A DNA stretch of 16,204 nt from an uncultured Blautia sp. (GTDB lineage: Bacteria; Bacillota; Clostridia; Lachnospirales; Lachnospiraceae), in contig UQCM01000062.1 in assembly GCA_900539525.1 (NCBI GenBank), positions 1 to 16,204 of the forward strand, in the 5' to 3' direction. The stretch's first letter is position 1; every line of letters starts with the position of its first letter. The notes under the pieces were generated by a model. The model was given only the letters and a program-made list of their open reading frames with translations, was not told the DNA's origin and ran no database searches. Both the position numbers and the translations under genes were made by a program. Shown here in pieces: positions 1-7,841 of this stretch.

Positions 1-310
1 TCTCTTTCTTCGTGCGTCTGTGCTTGCCCTGCTCATCATAAAACATATTTCTGGTAGCAATTTTCACTTCTGGATGTTCCAGCATTTTCCGTTCGCTGAA
101 TACGAGATGAATATGGTAATTGGTCATTTTCTTGTTATGGTGAAGTGCCGCACTGCATTCCACATCGTACCTTTTATGAAAGCTGTCCGTGAAAAGCCTT
201 ACCACATCATCTGCCTTGTACTCAACAAAACTTTCCGGAAGTGCAATGATAAACTCCCGTCCTTCAATACACTTCCCAGCTGTTCCGCTTGTATTCAGTG
301 TTATCGTATG
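1..310 (-). pseudogene. MobA/MobL-family relaxase, 5'-truncated remnant running off the left edge
   Basis: Reading the minus strand gives a continuous stretch typical of Firmicutes MobA/MobL relaxases: a GREFIIALPESFVEY segment, then ECSAALHHNKK, then NYHIHLVFSER, then KIATRNMFYDEQGKHRRTKKE at the window edge. The HIH pair in NYHIHLVFSER fits the metal-binding histidines of relaxases, which nick the transfer origin of mobilizable elements. The reading frame is open back to a TAG at 371-373, but it holds no ATG before the internal Met near 125-127, and family resemblance fades above about 310. The N-terminal part, which should carry the catalytic Tyr, is therefore missing on this side. The gene continues beyond position 1, so whether the C-terminal part is intact cannot be judged. 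I infer a relic of an integrated mobilizable element. The family call is confident; calling it a pseudogene is likely but depends on unseen sequence. Confidence 0.75.
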
Positions 311-359
311 GATTATGGCATGGACAAAAAAAGCACTCGATAAAAAGGAGGGGATCCTG

Positions 360-407
360 ATGTTGATCCTCTATGCCATTTATGTTGTATATATCTGTAT
401 ACGATAA
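360..407 (+). CDS. candidate 15-aa hydrophobic peptide
   Basis: A near-perfect Shine-Dalgarno sequence, AAAGGAGG (about 344-351), lies 8 nt before an ATG that opens a 15-codon frame encoding MLILYAIYVVYICIR and ending in TAA. The peptide is almost wholly hydrophobic with a C-terminal Arg, as in small membrane peptides or type I toxins. A bidirectional terminator follows at 469-520. No convincing plus-strand promoter was found, and the site lies just upstream of a decayed relaxase on the other strand, so chance is a real possibility. No family is recognised. Confidence 0.2.
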   Translation: MLILYAIYVVYICIR

Positions 408-468
408 ATATGAAAATTGATTCACTGATGTGATAAAATTCTACCTTTATATTGGAAACAGGAAACAG

Positions 469-520
469 AAAAATCACTTGCCGGCAGATAAATTTCTGCC
501 GGCAAGCGATTTTTATTTTT
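469..520. terminator. rho-independent terminator, bidirectional
   Basis: A stem of about 15 bp (474-488 with 495-509, core CTTGCCGGCAGA/TCTGCCGGCAAG, one G-U wobble) encloses a 6-nt loop. It is flanked by A5 on the left (T5 on the minus strand) and by a T-rich run at 510-520 on the plus strand. It directly follows the stop of the 492-aa lipoprotein gene and closes the minus-strand gene block. It could equally stop plus-strand transcription from the left. Confidence 0.9.
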
Positions 521-524
521 TCAA

Positions 525-2003
525 TTAAAATCCTGTCAATCTGAAAAACATCAATTCATTTGCTGATCCATCGTCTCGTTCCTGTGTCAGCATAATTAAC
601 AGAGAGCCGTCATCTAAAAGCTGCATATCTTCCAGCCATGGATAACTGACACCAAATATGTCCTCTGTAGAAATTGCACCTACGTGCGTTCCATCTTTTG
701 CCCAAAATTGTATTTCGCGCATATTTCCATCTGCAGCCACAAAACCATTTTCTGTTTCCGCCATGCCTGTAATGGAACCGAGCTTGTCCGGAGAACTGAT
801 ATCTTCTCCACCTAATTTCAAAAGCTGATTACCATCATAATCATAAACAACAATTTTTGTGCCTTCATCTTCCGCAGCCATGGATCCTGCAACCATAATA
901 TGACTATTCGTGATCTGTACGTCATCTATCATGGAAAACAGTCCCTTGCGTTCTTCATCGTTATTTAATCCGGTCAGTATCCACGGTTCTGCCGTCAGGT
1001 TACCGCCTTGATTCGCAATCTTCTGAGTATCACTGTTCACCCAGAAACTGATTCCCCATTCTCCGGATGGATGCATATTCAGATCTCCGTCTACTGTTGT
1101 CTGAAGTGCTTTTTTCCCATCTTTTACGCCAATTACATCTCCGATTCCCGGTGAAAGATATAACATTCCACTGCTGTCCCCAGACAAATATTCAAAATCA
1201 TCGTCTAATTCCATCGAAGAAACGAATTCAAGTCCACTTTCTGAATATTCATAAGTATCCAGTTTATTCTCCAGCAGATGGAATACCTGATTGCCCTGTT
1301 TTACAAACTGATGATCCATAATCTGCATAACGCCCTGTGCTTCTTTAAATGGGATATATTCCGGAACGATTGTATAAGAACCTACCATCTGCTCTGCCAA
1401 TACAGGTTCAAGAGGCTCTCCCTCCCATGGCCATGGTGCGTCTTTATTTCCTTCATCCTCTAATTTCAGCACAATTCCTTCCAGCAATTCTTTGTCAGAA
1501 TCATCTATTTCCTGTCCTTTTACTCTGATATCATAGGATGTGCCAGACTGTTCATAACGATACATATACGTTTTTTCTATGGAATTACTTTCCGGCATTG
1601 CTGTATATTCTGCATTTCCTATTGTTACAGTGTCCATTTTCCCTTCAGCATATGCCTCTAAATCCACTCCAAAGGCAATTAAACTCTTTCGATATGTATA
1701 TGAATCCTCCTTGGTCGCTTCTATAGAAATGACATTCTCGGATCCATCTGCTGTATCTCCATCAAAAAATCTAACGTAAGAATATTCTTCATCTTTCTTC
1801 ATATTCTCTTTATCGTAGTTCCATGCCTTCGGATAATACACTGTAAATAAACTTAATTTAAGACTTTCTCTGTCTTTAAATTCTGTTTCTTCCTGCTCTG
1901 CTTTTTCCGATTTTTTCTTCTCCGGATTCTTTTTTTGTCCACATGCCGCTATCATCATCATGCATATCATGATACACAGCACACACCACAGTTTCTTTTT
2001 CAT
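525..2003 (-). CDS. large lipoprotein of unknown function (492 aa)
   Basis: The N-terminus has a Lys-rich start, a hydrophobic core and a lipobox ending IAAC, giving lipidated Cys21, followed by a Lys/Glu-rich flexible linker (about 22-45); it should be anchored on the outer face of the membrane. Residues about 48-185 look like a small alpha/beta domain resembling the body of the 202-aa lipoprotein of this window (a TIG-starting strand and a final KLED-type strand). The C-terminal 200-490 is beta-rich, with short repeats such as IVVYDYDGNQLLKL and IQFWAKDGTHVGAI that suggest beta-propeller blades. No enzyme motif was found. An AAAGGAGGG site about 8 nt upstream supports the ATG. It lies 40 nt behind the 246-aa lipoprotein gene, is probably co-transcribed with it, and ends at a strong terminator. 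The lipoprotein call is secure; the function is unknown. Confidence 0.9.
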   Translation of the reverse strand: MKKKLWCVLCIMICMMMIAACGQKKNPEKKKSEKAEQEETEFKDRESLKLSLFTVYYPKAWNYDKENMKKDEEYSYVRFFDGDTADGSENVISIEATKEDSYTYRKSLIAFGVDLEAYAEGKMDTVTIGNAEYTAMPESNSIEKTYMYRYEQSGTSYDIRVKGQEIDDSDKELLEGIVLKLEDEGNKDAPWPWEGEPLEPVLAEQMVGSYTIVPEYIPFKEAQGVMQIMDHQFVKQGNQVFHLLENKLDTYEYSESGLEFVSSMELDDDFEYLSGDSSGMLYLSPGIGDVIGVKDGKKALQTTVDGDLNMHPSGEWGISFWVNSDTQKIANQGGNLTAEPWILTGLNNDEERKGLFSMIDDVQITNSHIMVAGSMAAEDEGTKIVVYDYDGNQLLKLGGEDISSPDKLGSITGMAETENGFVAADGNMREIQFWAKDGTHVGAISTEDIFGVSYPWLEDMQLLDDGSLLIMLTQERDDGSANELMFFRLTGF

Positions 2004-2043
2004 GGCGTCTTCCCTCCTTTCATGATTTCCACATCCTTTTCAG

Positions 2044-2784
2044 TTATTCACTGTCACTTTTTACACAGTGGAATGTGTAGTAGTCATCATCATCACTGTA
2101 GTCTACTTTCAAAGTACCATCGTCATTTATCATCACTGTAAGAGATGGATTTTCTGATTCAATCGAACAATATCCCAGTGCAACTGACCATGGGAAAGTC
2201 CCAATCTCCTCCCCTTTATAAATAACTGTTACATTACGGTCACTTTTGAAATCAAGACGCAGTGCATCATTGATGTTGTCTACTCCTTCCATAGAAGTCT
2301 GAGGTCCGTCTCCTAAAAGTTCTTCCACACTTTCTGCAGCCCACTCACCTATGACTGCATTTTCCTCCTCTGTCAGATAGAGTGCCGGATCCATTGCATC
2401 CGTTCCATCCTTTGCAAAAATCACCTTTACTCCCATCTCGAGCATATTATCAAAAGAAATAATATCTTTTCCGATGATTCCCACCATTTCTTCTCCTTCG
2501 ATGCTCAAGATAAACTGATCATCTTCGACAGACCATTTTCCATTCCCTGTAGTGTCTCCAGCTGAAAAGGAAACTTTTCCGCCATTTTTCACTTCAAATT
2601 CAAAATCTCCTCCGAAAACTTCATCTATACTGACGGACATTCCCATCATCTGAGCGGACACCGCTACCCATTTCCCTTCATACGGGTTCTTTTCTCCTGT
2701 TTCTCCGGAGCCTCCACAACCAGTCAATACTATCATACTGATGATAAGCACTAGTCCAAATAACAAATTCAACTTTTTTCTCAT
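2044..2784 (-). CDS. lipoprotein with two lipocalin-like repeats (246 aa)
   Basis: A signal peptide with lipobox LTGC gives lipidated Cys23 followed by a Gly/Ser linker, so the protein should be membrane-anchored on the outside. The mature part appears to be two related beta-rich units: one from about 36 (EGKWVAV... with NGKWSVEDDQFILSI) and one from about 147 (GEWAAES... with GTFPWSV). The G-K/E-W entry motif and polar strands recall lipocalin-like/DUF5640-type domains common in clostridial lipoproteins; the match is by eye. GAAAGGAGAG lies about 6 nt before the ATG. Its upstream region is odd: the open frame of a plus-strand transposase remnant abuts the ribosome binding site, so any original promoter has been lost or replaced. 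The 492-aa lipoprotein gene follows after 40 nt. Ligand and role are unknown. Confidence 0.9.
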   Translation of the reverse strand: MRKKLNLLFGLVLIISMIVLTGCGGSGETGEKNPYEGKWVAVSAQMMGMSVSIDEVFGGDFEFEVKNGGKVSFSAGDTTGNGKWSVEDDQFILSIEGEEMVGIIGKDIISFDNMLEMGVKVIFAKDGTDAMDPALYLTEEENAVIGEWAAESVEELLGDGPQTSMEGVDNINDALRLDFKSDRNVTVIYKGEEIGTFPWSVALGYCSIESENPSLTVMINDDGTLKVDYSDDDDYYTFHCVKSDSE

Positions 2785-2786
2785 AA

Positions 2787-3545
2787 TCTTCTCTCCTTTC
2801 TCATCCAGAAATCATTGTAGAAAAGAAATCAGCTTCTCCGGATGAGGACAAATCTGTCCATGACGCTAAGCTGCTCATCCCAACACTGAAAGATTTCTTT
2901 ACAAAGCACCCTTTAATTCATCCAAAAACATTTTTAGGGGATGCCGCGTTTGATTCCTGTCTGCTTTACCGTGAACTGTTAACCGGTAACACTTTTGGAA
3001 CGGAAAGACACTTTTCAAAAGCCTACATTCCGCTCAATTCCCGTTCGGGAATCAAAAATCCTGATTATAAAATCAATGAAAATGGAATTCCCTGTTGTCC
3101 AAAGGATGATTCACTTCCAATGAAATACGAAAGCATTTCCAAAAGGAAAAACAGCCTGATCAGATATAAATTTGTATGCCCCAAAATGAAATATGTCTAT
3201 GACAAATCCACGCAAAAGACCCATCGCAAATGCATGTGTGAATCTCCATGTACTACATCCTCATGCGGAAGAATGACTCACATATATCCAGAAAAGGATC
3301 TGCGTGCTTACCCGGGTGTCCTTCGAGGTACCGAAGAATGGGAAAATACTTATAAAATCAGGACTGCGGTTGAACGTGACATCAATCACCTCAAAGAGCA
3401 TTTATGTCTTGCCGGACGAAAAACACAAAACGAAAAAACGCTCCATGCAGATTTGATCCTTGCAGGTATCACACAACTTATTACCGTTGTTCTTGCAGAC
3501 AAAATTCATCATCATGAATATATTCGCAGTTTGAAACCACTCGCG
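2787..3545 (+). pseudogene. DDE transposase remnant (IS1182-like), truncated at both ends
   Basis: The plus-strand frame reads SPDEDKSVHDAKLLIPTLKD, then LGDAAFDSCLLYREL, then a Cys-rich insert (CMCESPCTTSSCG) and YKIRTAVERDINHLKEH, ending IRSLKPLA. The GDAAFDS segment fits the second catalytic Asp and the TAVERDINH segment the catalytic Glu of a DDE transposase; the overall pattern recalls IS1182-type elements with a C-terminal IRSLKPL tail. The frame opens only at 2787 after a TAA and has no start, so the N-terminal half with the first Asp is missing. At the right end the usual stop after SLKPL is absent and the frame runs on to 3704 in unrelated sequence. Terminal inverted repeats are not evident. 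The element is inactive and lies opposite to all neighbouring genes. Family assignment is from memory; the DDE transposase class is confident. Confidence 0.85.
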
Positions 3546-3610
3546 TCCCATTGCTTCTGGTGTCATATACATAGAAAGCGGGTTTCCCAGAGCAAAATAT
3601 ATCATAGCAA

Positions 3611-3649
3611 ACAAAAACAGATACTAGAAATCATACCAAAAGCATCTGT
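3611..3649 (-). terminator. possible weak terminator behind the TPM gene
   Basis: On the minus strand ACAGAT and ATCTGT (6 bp, 21-nt loop) are followed by TTTTTG, about 11 nt after the stop of the TPM-domain gene. The stem is short and the loop large, so termination would be inefficient at best. The rest of 3546-3659 shows no gene, only a short frame (about 3545-3620, minus, containing YFALGNPLSMYMTPEAMGRE) that may be a relic of a gene cut by the transposon. Confidence 0.3.
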
Positions 3650-3659
3650 CACCCCCTTC

Positions 3660-4469
3660 CTAGAATTTCGTACCGCCACCACCATGCGTTCTACCAGAAG
3701 ATGATGTGTGGGTGCTGCTGCCTGAAGAACTCTTTTCTTTTGCCGTCTTGGTTACTGTATGGTACAAGAACAAATCTCTGCTTTCTGTGATATTCATACT
3801 TCCATCTTTCACATAATTTCCTGCCGCAGCCTGGAACCGAACGGTCTTCAGCTGTGCCTTCATTCTTCCGACGATAACGAATGCCAGAATCACACCAACA
3901 CCGATGGAAATAAAGATCCAATAGAATGGTAAGGCGTCTTTTGGAAGTGTGCGTGCTGTATATGGGCTTCCATTTCGTGCCTGTGTAATAAAATCATCAC
4001 ACAGCTCAGCAAATGTCATACATGCGGAAAAATAATCCTGCGATTTCAGATCATCCATCATCTGTTTCGGAATATACTTAATCCCCGCATCGGTAAAAGC
4101 AGTGATACCATAACCACAGGTTGATATGTAACAGTCATTATCTTCTGTACTGATCAATAAGAGCACACCATCTTTATCTGCTCCATATCCATATTCACAG
4201 TAGTCGTACATGTCATCTGCAAATTCCTCAACCGTTAATCCTTCGAGTGTATCTGTCGTCATAACGATTACGTCCATCTTCTGTCGGATACTGATTTCAT
4301 CCAGCACATCAAGCAATTTGCTTTCCTCACTGTCAGTCATAAGATCGGCCAGATCATTCACCCGGTAATATTCATCCGCAAAGCCTTCGGAATCCTCTGC
4401 ATATGCCGGAATTGTCATACCAAGACAAAGGATGAGGATAAGTAAAAACGATATCATTTTCTTTTTCAT
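3660..4469 (-). CDS. TPM-domain membrane protein, YdjH/YgcG-like (269 aa)
   Basis: A classical signal peptide (MKKK, hydrophobic core, cleavage likely after AYA at 24) precedes a TPM domain at about 34-165, with the family pattern of a VNDLADLM start, MDVIVMTTDTLEG and DGVLLLIST followed by a TCGYG turn. A transmembrane helix at about 182-202 and a cytoplasmic tail end in a Ser/Gly/His-rich stretch closing GGGGTKF, a hallmark of YgcG-like proteins. In B. subtilis the related YdjH works with YdjG at the membrane next to PspA. TPM domains have also been linked to photosystem repair and proposed as phosphatases; I see no proof of catalysis here. The gene lies 12 nt behind the YdjG-like gene, so the two are probably translated together. 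GGGGGGTGA precedes the ATG. It is the last clear gene of the island before the transposase remnant. Confidence 0.9.
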   Translation of the reverse strand: MKKKMISFLLILILCLGMTIPAYAEDSEGFADEYYRVNDLADLMTDSEESKLLDVLDEISIRQKMDVIVMTTDTLEGLTVEEFADDMYDYCEYGYGADKDGVLLLISTEDNDCYISTCGYGITAFTDAGIKYIPKQMMDDLKSQDYFSACMTFAELCDDFITQARNGSPYTARTLPKDALPFYWIFISIGVGVILAFVIVGRMKAQLKTVRFQAAAGNYVKDGSMNITESRDLFLYHTVTKTAKEKSSSGSSTHTSSSGRTHGGGGTKF

Positions 4470-4481
4470 TCCGTCACCCCC

Positions 4482-5576
4482 CTAAAATAGTCCAATAAAG
4501 TGCAGAAGCGTCGCCGCACCATAGGTTACTGCTGTGAATGCTACTGCCAGAATCGCTGTCCAGCGAGTTGCTGCCGCCTTATCAACAGGCAAATCTCCGA
4601 CGAATTTTCCGGTCTGTCCATTCATTGCAAATGTGTATTTGTTTCCATTCCATGTCGTGTTCAAAAGCCATACCGGATATAATGCATATTTCGCTTTACC
4701 GTTGTTAAACTGTACACTGCTGTTTTCCGCTGTAACCGTATTATATCCCTGAACAGTCGCAGCAAATGCTTCCTCAGTTGATTGTTTCACACGTGCATTT
4801 GCACGCTCGATACTTTCTTCTGCAGTCACATCATATTTATCTGCCAGATATCCGGCAAGGTATGCAGTCTGGAAATCTACCGCTTCTGCACAGTGATATG
4901 GTTCAATGGATTCCATCAGATCATCCGCCATTTTAGATGAACCATCTACCGGAACATTTTCAAATCCAACGCTACCGCCTCTGTGTACCATAAAGTAACT
5001 GGTTTCCGTATAATCGTAATCACTGTCACTCCATACACGTAATTTCGTAGCCCGGTAACGTACATTTGCATCCACATCGGTATCAAAGAGCCAGAACGGA
5101 ACATAGATTCCCTTGATTTCATCAATATGGTTCTGATCCTTGAAGATCTTCGGCAAAAGACGTTTTCCGGTCAAATGCTTCATCAGTCCTTCTTTTGCCG
5201 CTTTTTTATCCAGCTTGAATGGTATTACCAAATCCGGCCTTAATGCTCCAGAGAACTGTCCCATCATAACAATCGGGTTGTCACAGAACGGACAAGAGGT
5301 CGCTGCCATATTGGCATCTCCCACAATTTCACCGCCACAGGACTTACATACGTAGGTACGTAATCCTTCGGTTTCGCCTTCCTGCCATTCTCCACCGGCA
5401 TTGGTTTCCCATTCCATACTATCTGCCTGTTCTTCCTGCAGCTCATCGTCATAACCCTTTAATGCATCCATTTCGAACTCCGTATCACAGTATGGACACT
5501 TCATCTTCTGAATCGTACTGTCGAAGGCTATCGCACCGCCACAGCAAGGACATTTATATTCTTGCAAGTTTGCCAT
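4482..5576 (-). CDS. YdjG-like TFIIB-type zinc-ribbon membrane protein (364 aa)
   Basis: Two N-terminal zinc ribbons are visible: C9-x2-C12 with C27-x2-C30, and C77-x2-C80 with C95-x2-C98, joined by an acidic Glu/Gln-rich linker. A long beta-rich central domain (about 115-335, with VIPFKLDKKAAKEGL and IKGIYVPFWLFD) matches the conserved body of YdjG-type proteins. One transmembrane helix sits at the very C-terminus (about 340-362), so the protein is probably tail-anchored with its ribbons in the cytoplasm. In B. subtilis YdjG recruits PspA to the membrane with YdjH; no PspA gene is in this window, so the partner may be encoded elsewhere or replaced by the extra zinc-ribbon proteins of this operon. 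The start is set by GGAGGG about 6 nt before the ATG. Spacing is 21 nt to the DUF4428 gene upstream and 12 nt to the TPM gene downstream. Confidence 0.9.
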   Translation of the reverse strand: MANLQEYKCPCCGGAIAFDSTIQKMKCPYCDTEFEMDALKGYDDELQEEQADSMEWETNAGGEWQEGETEGLRTYVCKSCGGEIVGDANMAATSCPFCDNPIVMMGQFSGALRPDLVIPFKLDKKAAKEGLMKHLTGKRLLPKIFKDQNHIDEIKGIYVPFWLFDTDVDANVRYRATKLRVWSDSDYDYTETSYFMVHRGGSVGFENVPVDGSSKMADDLMESIEPYHCAEAVDFQTAYLAGYLADKYDVTAEESIERANARVKQSTEEAFAATVQGYNTVTAENSSVQFNNGKAKYALYPVWLLNTTWNGNKYTFAMNGQTGKFVGDLPVDKAAATRWTAILAVAFTAVTYGAATLLHFIGLF

Positions 5577-5597
5577 GAAAACCCTCCTTCCTTAATC

Positions 5598-6359
5598 TTA
5601 ATGAGCCTGTCGGTCAAATTCTGCAAGCGCTTCATCCGCTCTCCGAATCCATTCTGTACGATCTCCGTAGATTGCAGCATCCAGAGAGTTCATTGCCTGC
5701 TCTGCCTTTTCTGCCATATCTGCATCTCCTCTTACCGCAGCATTGAATCCGACTGAAATATCCTTCACAGCATCCATCTGTTTCTTCCAGTTATTCATTG
5801 CATTACCCAATGTTTTCTGGATTCCAAACAGACTGTCAAAATACTTTTTCAGTTTTTCAAAATCCAAGACATTATTCATCGGAACAAATACCTCATAAAG
5901 TCCCGGAGTGTTGATAAATGCAAGATGCGCTACTTCTTTTTTCTCTGTCTTATCACCATTTCTTACTTCTTCTTTTTCGAATTCATAAGCTCGCAAATCG
6001 GCGATACGGTATACACAGGCACGTGTGCTCTTTCCAAATAGGAAGAATTTATAATCCACCTGGGTAAATGCCACTAGACCAATATCCTCTGCTACGTAAA
6101 GATGACCACCGAATCGTTTCAGTTTCTGCGCTTTATTCTTTGTTTTCAGACGAGGTACAAAGAAATATTCCCAAAGTTTTGTTCCTCGGTCCACCTGCTC
6201 CAAATGTGACTGAACACTTGGAAGATTGGCATGCACATAGTCAAATGCTTTCATACCCTTACTTCTACAATTCTTTCGGCAAATGCAATTACCATCCGCC
6301 AGTTTCTGAGTTTGTACTAAATTAATTTCTGCTCCACAGATTGCACATTTATTAGCCAT
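5598..6359 (-). CDS. DUF4428-type zinc-ribbon protein (253 aa)
   Basis: The N-terminus MANKCAICGAEI followed by LADGNCICRKNC supplies C5, C8 and C27/C31 (C25 is an alternative) for one zinc site, as in DUF4428 domains. A beta-rich middle (about 65-165: LYVAEDIGLVAFTQ, FLFGKSTRACVYRIADLRAYEFEKEEV) resembles the PH-like domain that often follows DUF4428. The C-terminal about 170-250 is helical and charged. No signal peptide or transmembrane segment is seen, so it should be cytoplasmic or peripheral to the membrane. It lies 58 nt behind the two-ribbon membrane protein gene and 21 nt ahead of the YdjG-like gene. Biochemical function is unknown; the context suggests a soluble partner in the same membrane-stress assembly. 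Confidence 0.85.
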   Translation of the reverse strand: MANKCAICGAEINLVQTQKLADGNCICRKNCRSKGMKAFDYVHANLPSVQSHLEQVDRGTKLWEYFFVPRLKTKNKAQKLKRFGGHLYVAEDIGLVAFTQVDYKFFLFGKSTRACVYRIADLRAYEFEKEEVRNGDKTEKKEVAHLAFINTPGLYEVFVPMNNVLDFEKLKKYFDSLFGIQKTLGNAMNNWKKQMDAVKDISVGFNAAVRGDADMAEKAEQAMNSLDAAIYGDRTEWIRRADEALAEFDRQAH

Positions 6360-6417
6360 AATTCCTTCTCCCTTCCTACTATGTTACCGGATTCCCGGCA
6401 AATTCATTTTCTTCTGA

Positions 6418-7725
6418 TTATGATGTTTTCATTGCTTTCATTACCCATTTTGCATTGTTTGCCCGGAAGCTATAACCACAGAACGAACAGCAGTTATGTT
6501 CATCCGGTATGAAATTGGCACCACAGGATGGACAATCCTTTTCCTTAAAAAATACACCGTCCGTTTTCCTTCTTTCCGGATATCTTGCCCTTTGCAAAAC
6601 GAGGGTTTTCTTTATTTTCTTCGTATATGGTTTTCCTCTTTCAGGAAGGTAGGTCTCCGTTCCATATACCTTCACTGTTATTTCCGTTGTCTGGTCCGTA
6701 TGAACCACTTTTTCTAATACAATAGAACCGACTCCATAATCCATCAGCGCTTCATCACTTACTTCTTTATAAAGTGCTTCATTGATACACGATCTCAGAT
6801 AATTTTCCGAATATCTGACGATTTTCTCCGACAGTTTTTCCTGTTTTTCTTCCCTTGTTCGAAAGAATCTCGCAATTCCCAGAAGTATAAGCAGTGTAAC
6901 AATTACACCTACGGTAAGAGAAACATCTGCATCTTTGATCAGATAAAGACATAGGGTCAGACATAAGAACATGACACCTGAGTAAGCAAGCAATAACAGT
7001 CCGTATTGCATATTTGCACCCATCTTCTCATAGATTTCAAATACTTCTGTCTGCCAGTCATAGAATTCACTTTGTATCACACCGCCACAATATGGACAGA
7101 TGACCTGCTGACTGCTCAGCTCCACCTCAGCTCCACAGGATGGACAGGTGATCTTCCCTTTATCGGAATAAAATTCCTTGTTCCTGCCCTGACGATCCGA
7201 ATGACGAATGTGCCTTGACTGAAGAATCCGAAGGTAACTGTTTTTCCGATAGATCTGATGTACTATTTCATCATCTTGAGGAGAAATCAGACGTTCCAGA
7301 GAACTACACTGCAAGATAGACTCCCTCCACTCCCGTCCGTCATCATTCCATCTTTTGAAATTATTTTTCGGAAGAGGTACAACGTCCGTCACCCGGATAT
7401 CCCGGCAAAGCTTATGCTTTCCCAGCAGTTCCACCTGATGAACCATCTTTCTGCGGAATGTAAGATCCATTCTCTTTGGAAGATAACTCATATCTGCTTT
7501 TCCAAGCGGAAGTAACACATTTTCAAAGGAATCCTTGATGTCCTTCTGAAGCCTTGCCCCTTGCATCGGAGTTTCGCGCTTTGCAAGCATTCTTTTCATT
7601 TTTGCTTTTTTCAAATTCTCCGGCATAAACTGTTCAAAGTCTATGTCAATGATTTTTTCAGCAATGGCAAACGCACAGATTATGGTAGTTGCAAACGCAA
7701 GCAGCATCGCCTCTGATAAGCCCAT
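6418..7725 (-). CDS. membrane protein with two zinc ribbons and possible Tim44-like region (435 aa)
   Basis: The ATG at 7725 is preferred over one 6 nt upstream because GAGGAGG then sits 7 nt away instead of 1 nt. An N-terminal hydrophobic helix (about 6-24) leads into a basic region (about 38-190). Zinc ribbon 1 follows (C194-x2-C197, C210-x2-C213), then two transmembrane helices (about 240-263 and 269-288). A segment about 295-365 (NYLRSCINEALYKEVSDEALMDYG...ITVKVYGTETY) resembles a short Tim44-like domain. Zinc ribbon 2 is at the end (C398-x2-C401, C413-x2-C416). Tim44-like plus zinc-ribbon membrane proteins are common but uncharacterised in Firmicutes. With three likely membrane helices and ribbons in different parts, it could be a scaffold. 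It lies 58 nt ahead of the DUF4428 gene. The zinc-ribbon call is firm, the Tim44-like call moderate. Confidence 0.85.
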   Translation of the reverse strand: MGLSEAMLLAFATTIICAFAIAEKIIDIDFEQFMPENLKKAKMKRMLAKRETPMQGARLQKDIKDSFENVLLPLGKADMSYLPKRMDLTFRRKMVHQVELLGKHKLCRDIRVTDVVPLPKNNFKRWNDDGREWRESILQCSSLERLISPQDDEIVHQIYRKNSYLRILQSRHIRHSDRQGRNKEFYSDKGKITCPSCGAEVELSSQQVICPYCGGVIQSEFYDWQTEVFEIYEKMGANMQYGLLLLAYSGVMFLCLTLCLYLIKDADVSLTVGVIVTLLILLGIARFFRTREEKQEKLSEKIVRYSENYLRSCINEALYKEVSDEALMDYGVGSIVLEKVVHTDQTTEITVKVYGTETYLPERGKPYTKKIKKTLVLQRARYPERRKTDGVFFKEKDCPSCGANFIPDEHNCCSFCGYSFRANNAKWVMKAMKTS

Positions 7726-7841
7726 ATCCATCCCTCCTCATCTGTCAGACTATCTGGTCTCCCCATGTTCCTCTTGTGCCTTCTCCTTCTCCTTATTCTT
7801 ACCGAATATTTCGTGGATTAGGAAGATGGAAATAAGAATGC

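Noticed and set aside
20..343. Plus-strand open frame of 107 codons at the left edge
   Set aside because: It is the shadow of the minus-strand relaxase frame, whose translation has clear family motifs.
3402..3614. Minus-strand frame of 70 codons opposite the transposase
   Set aside because: It is mostly antisense to transposase coding sequence and begins with TTG; only its first 25 residues fall outside and may be a relic.
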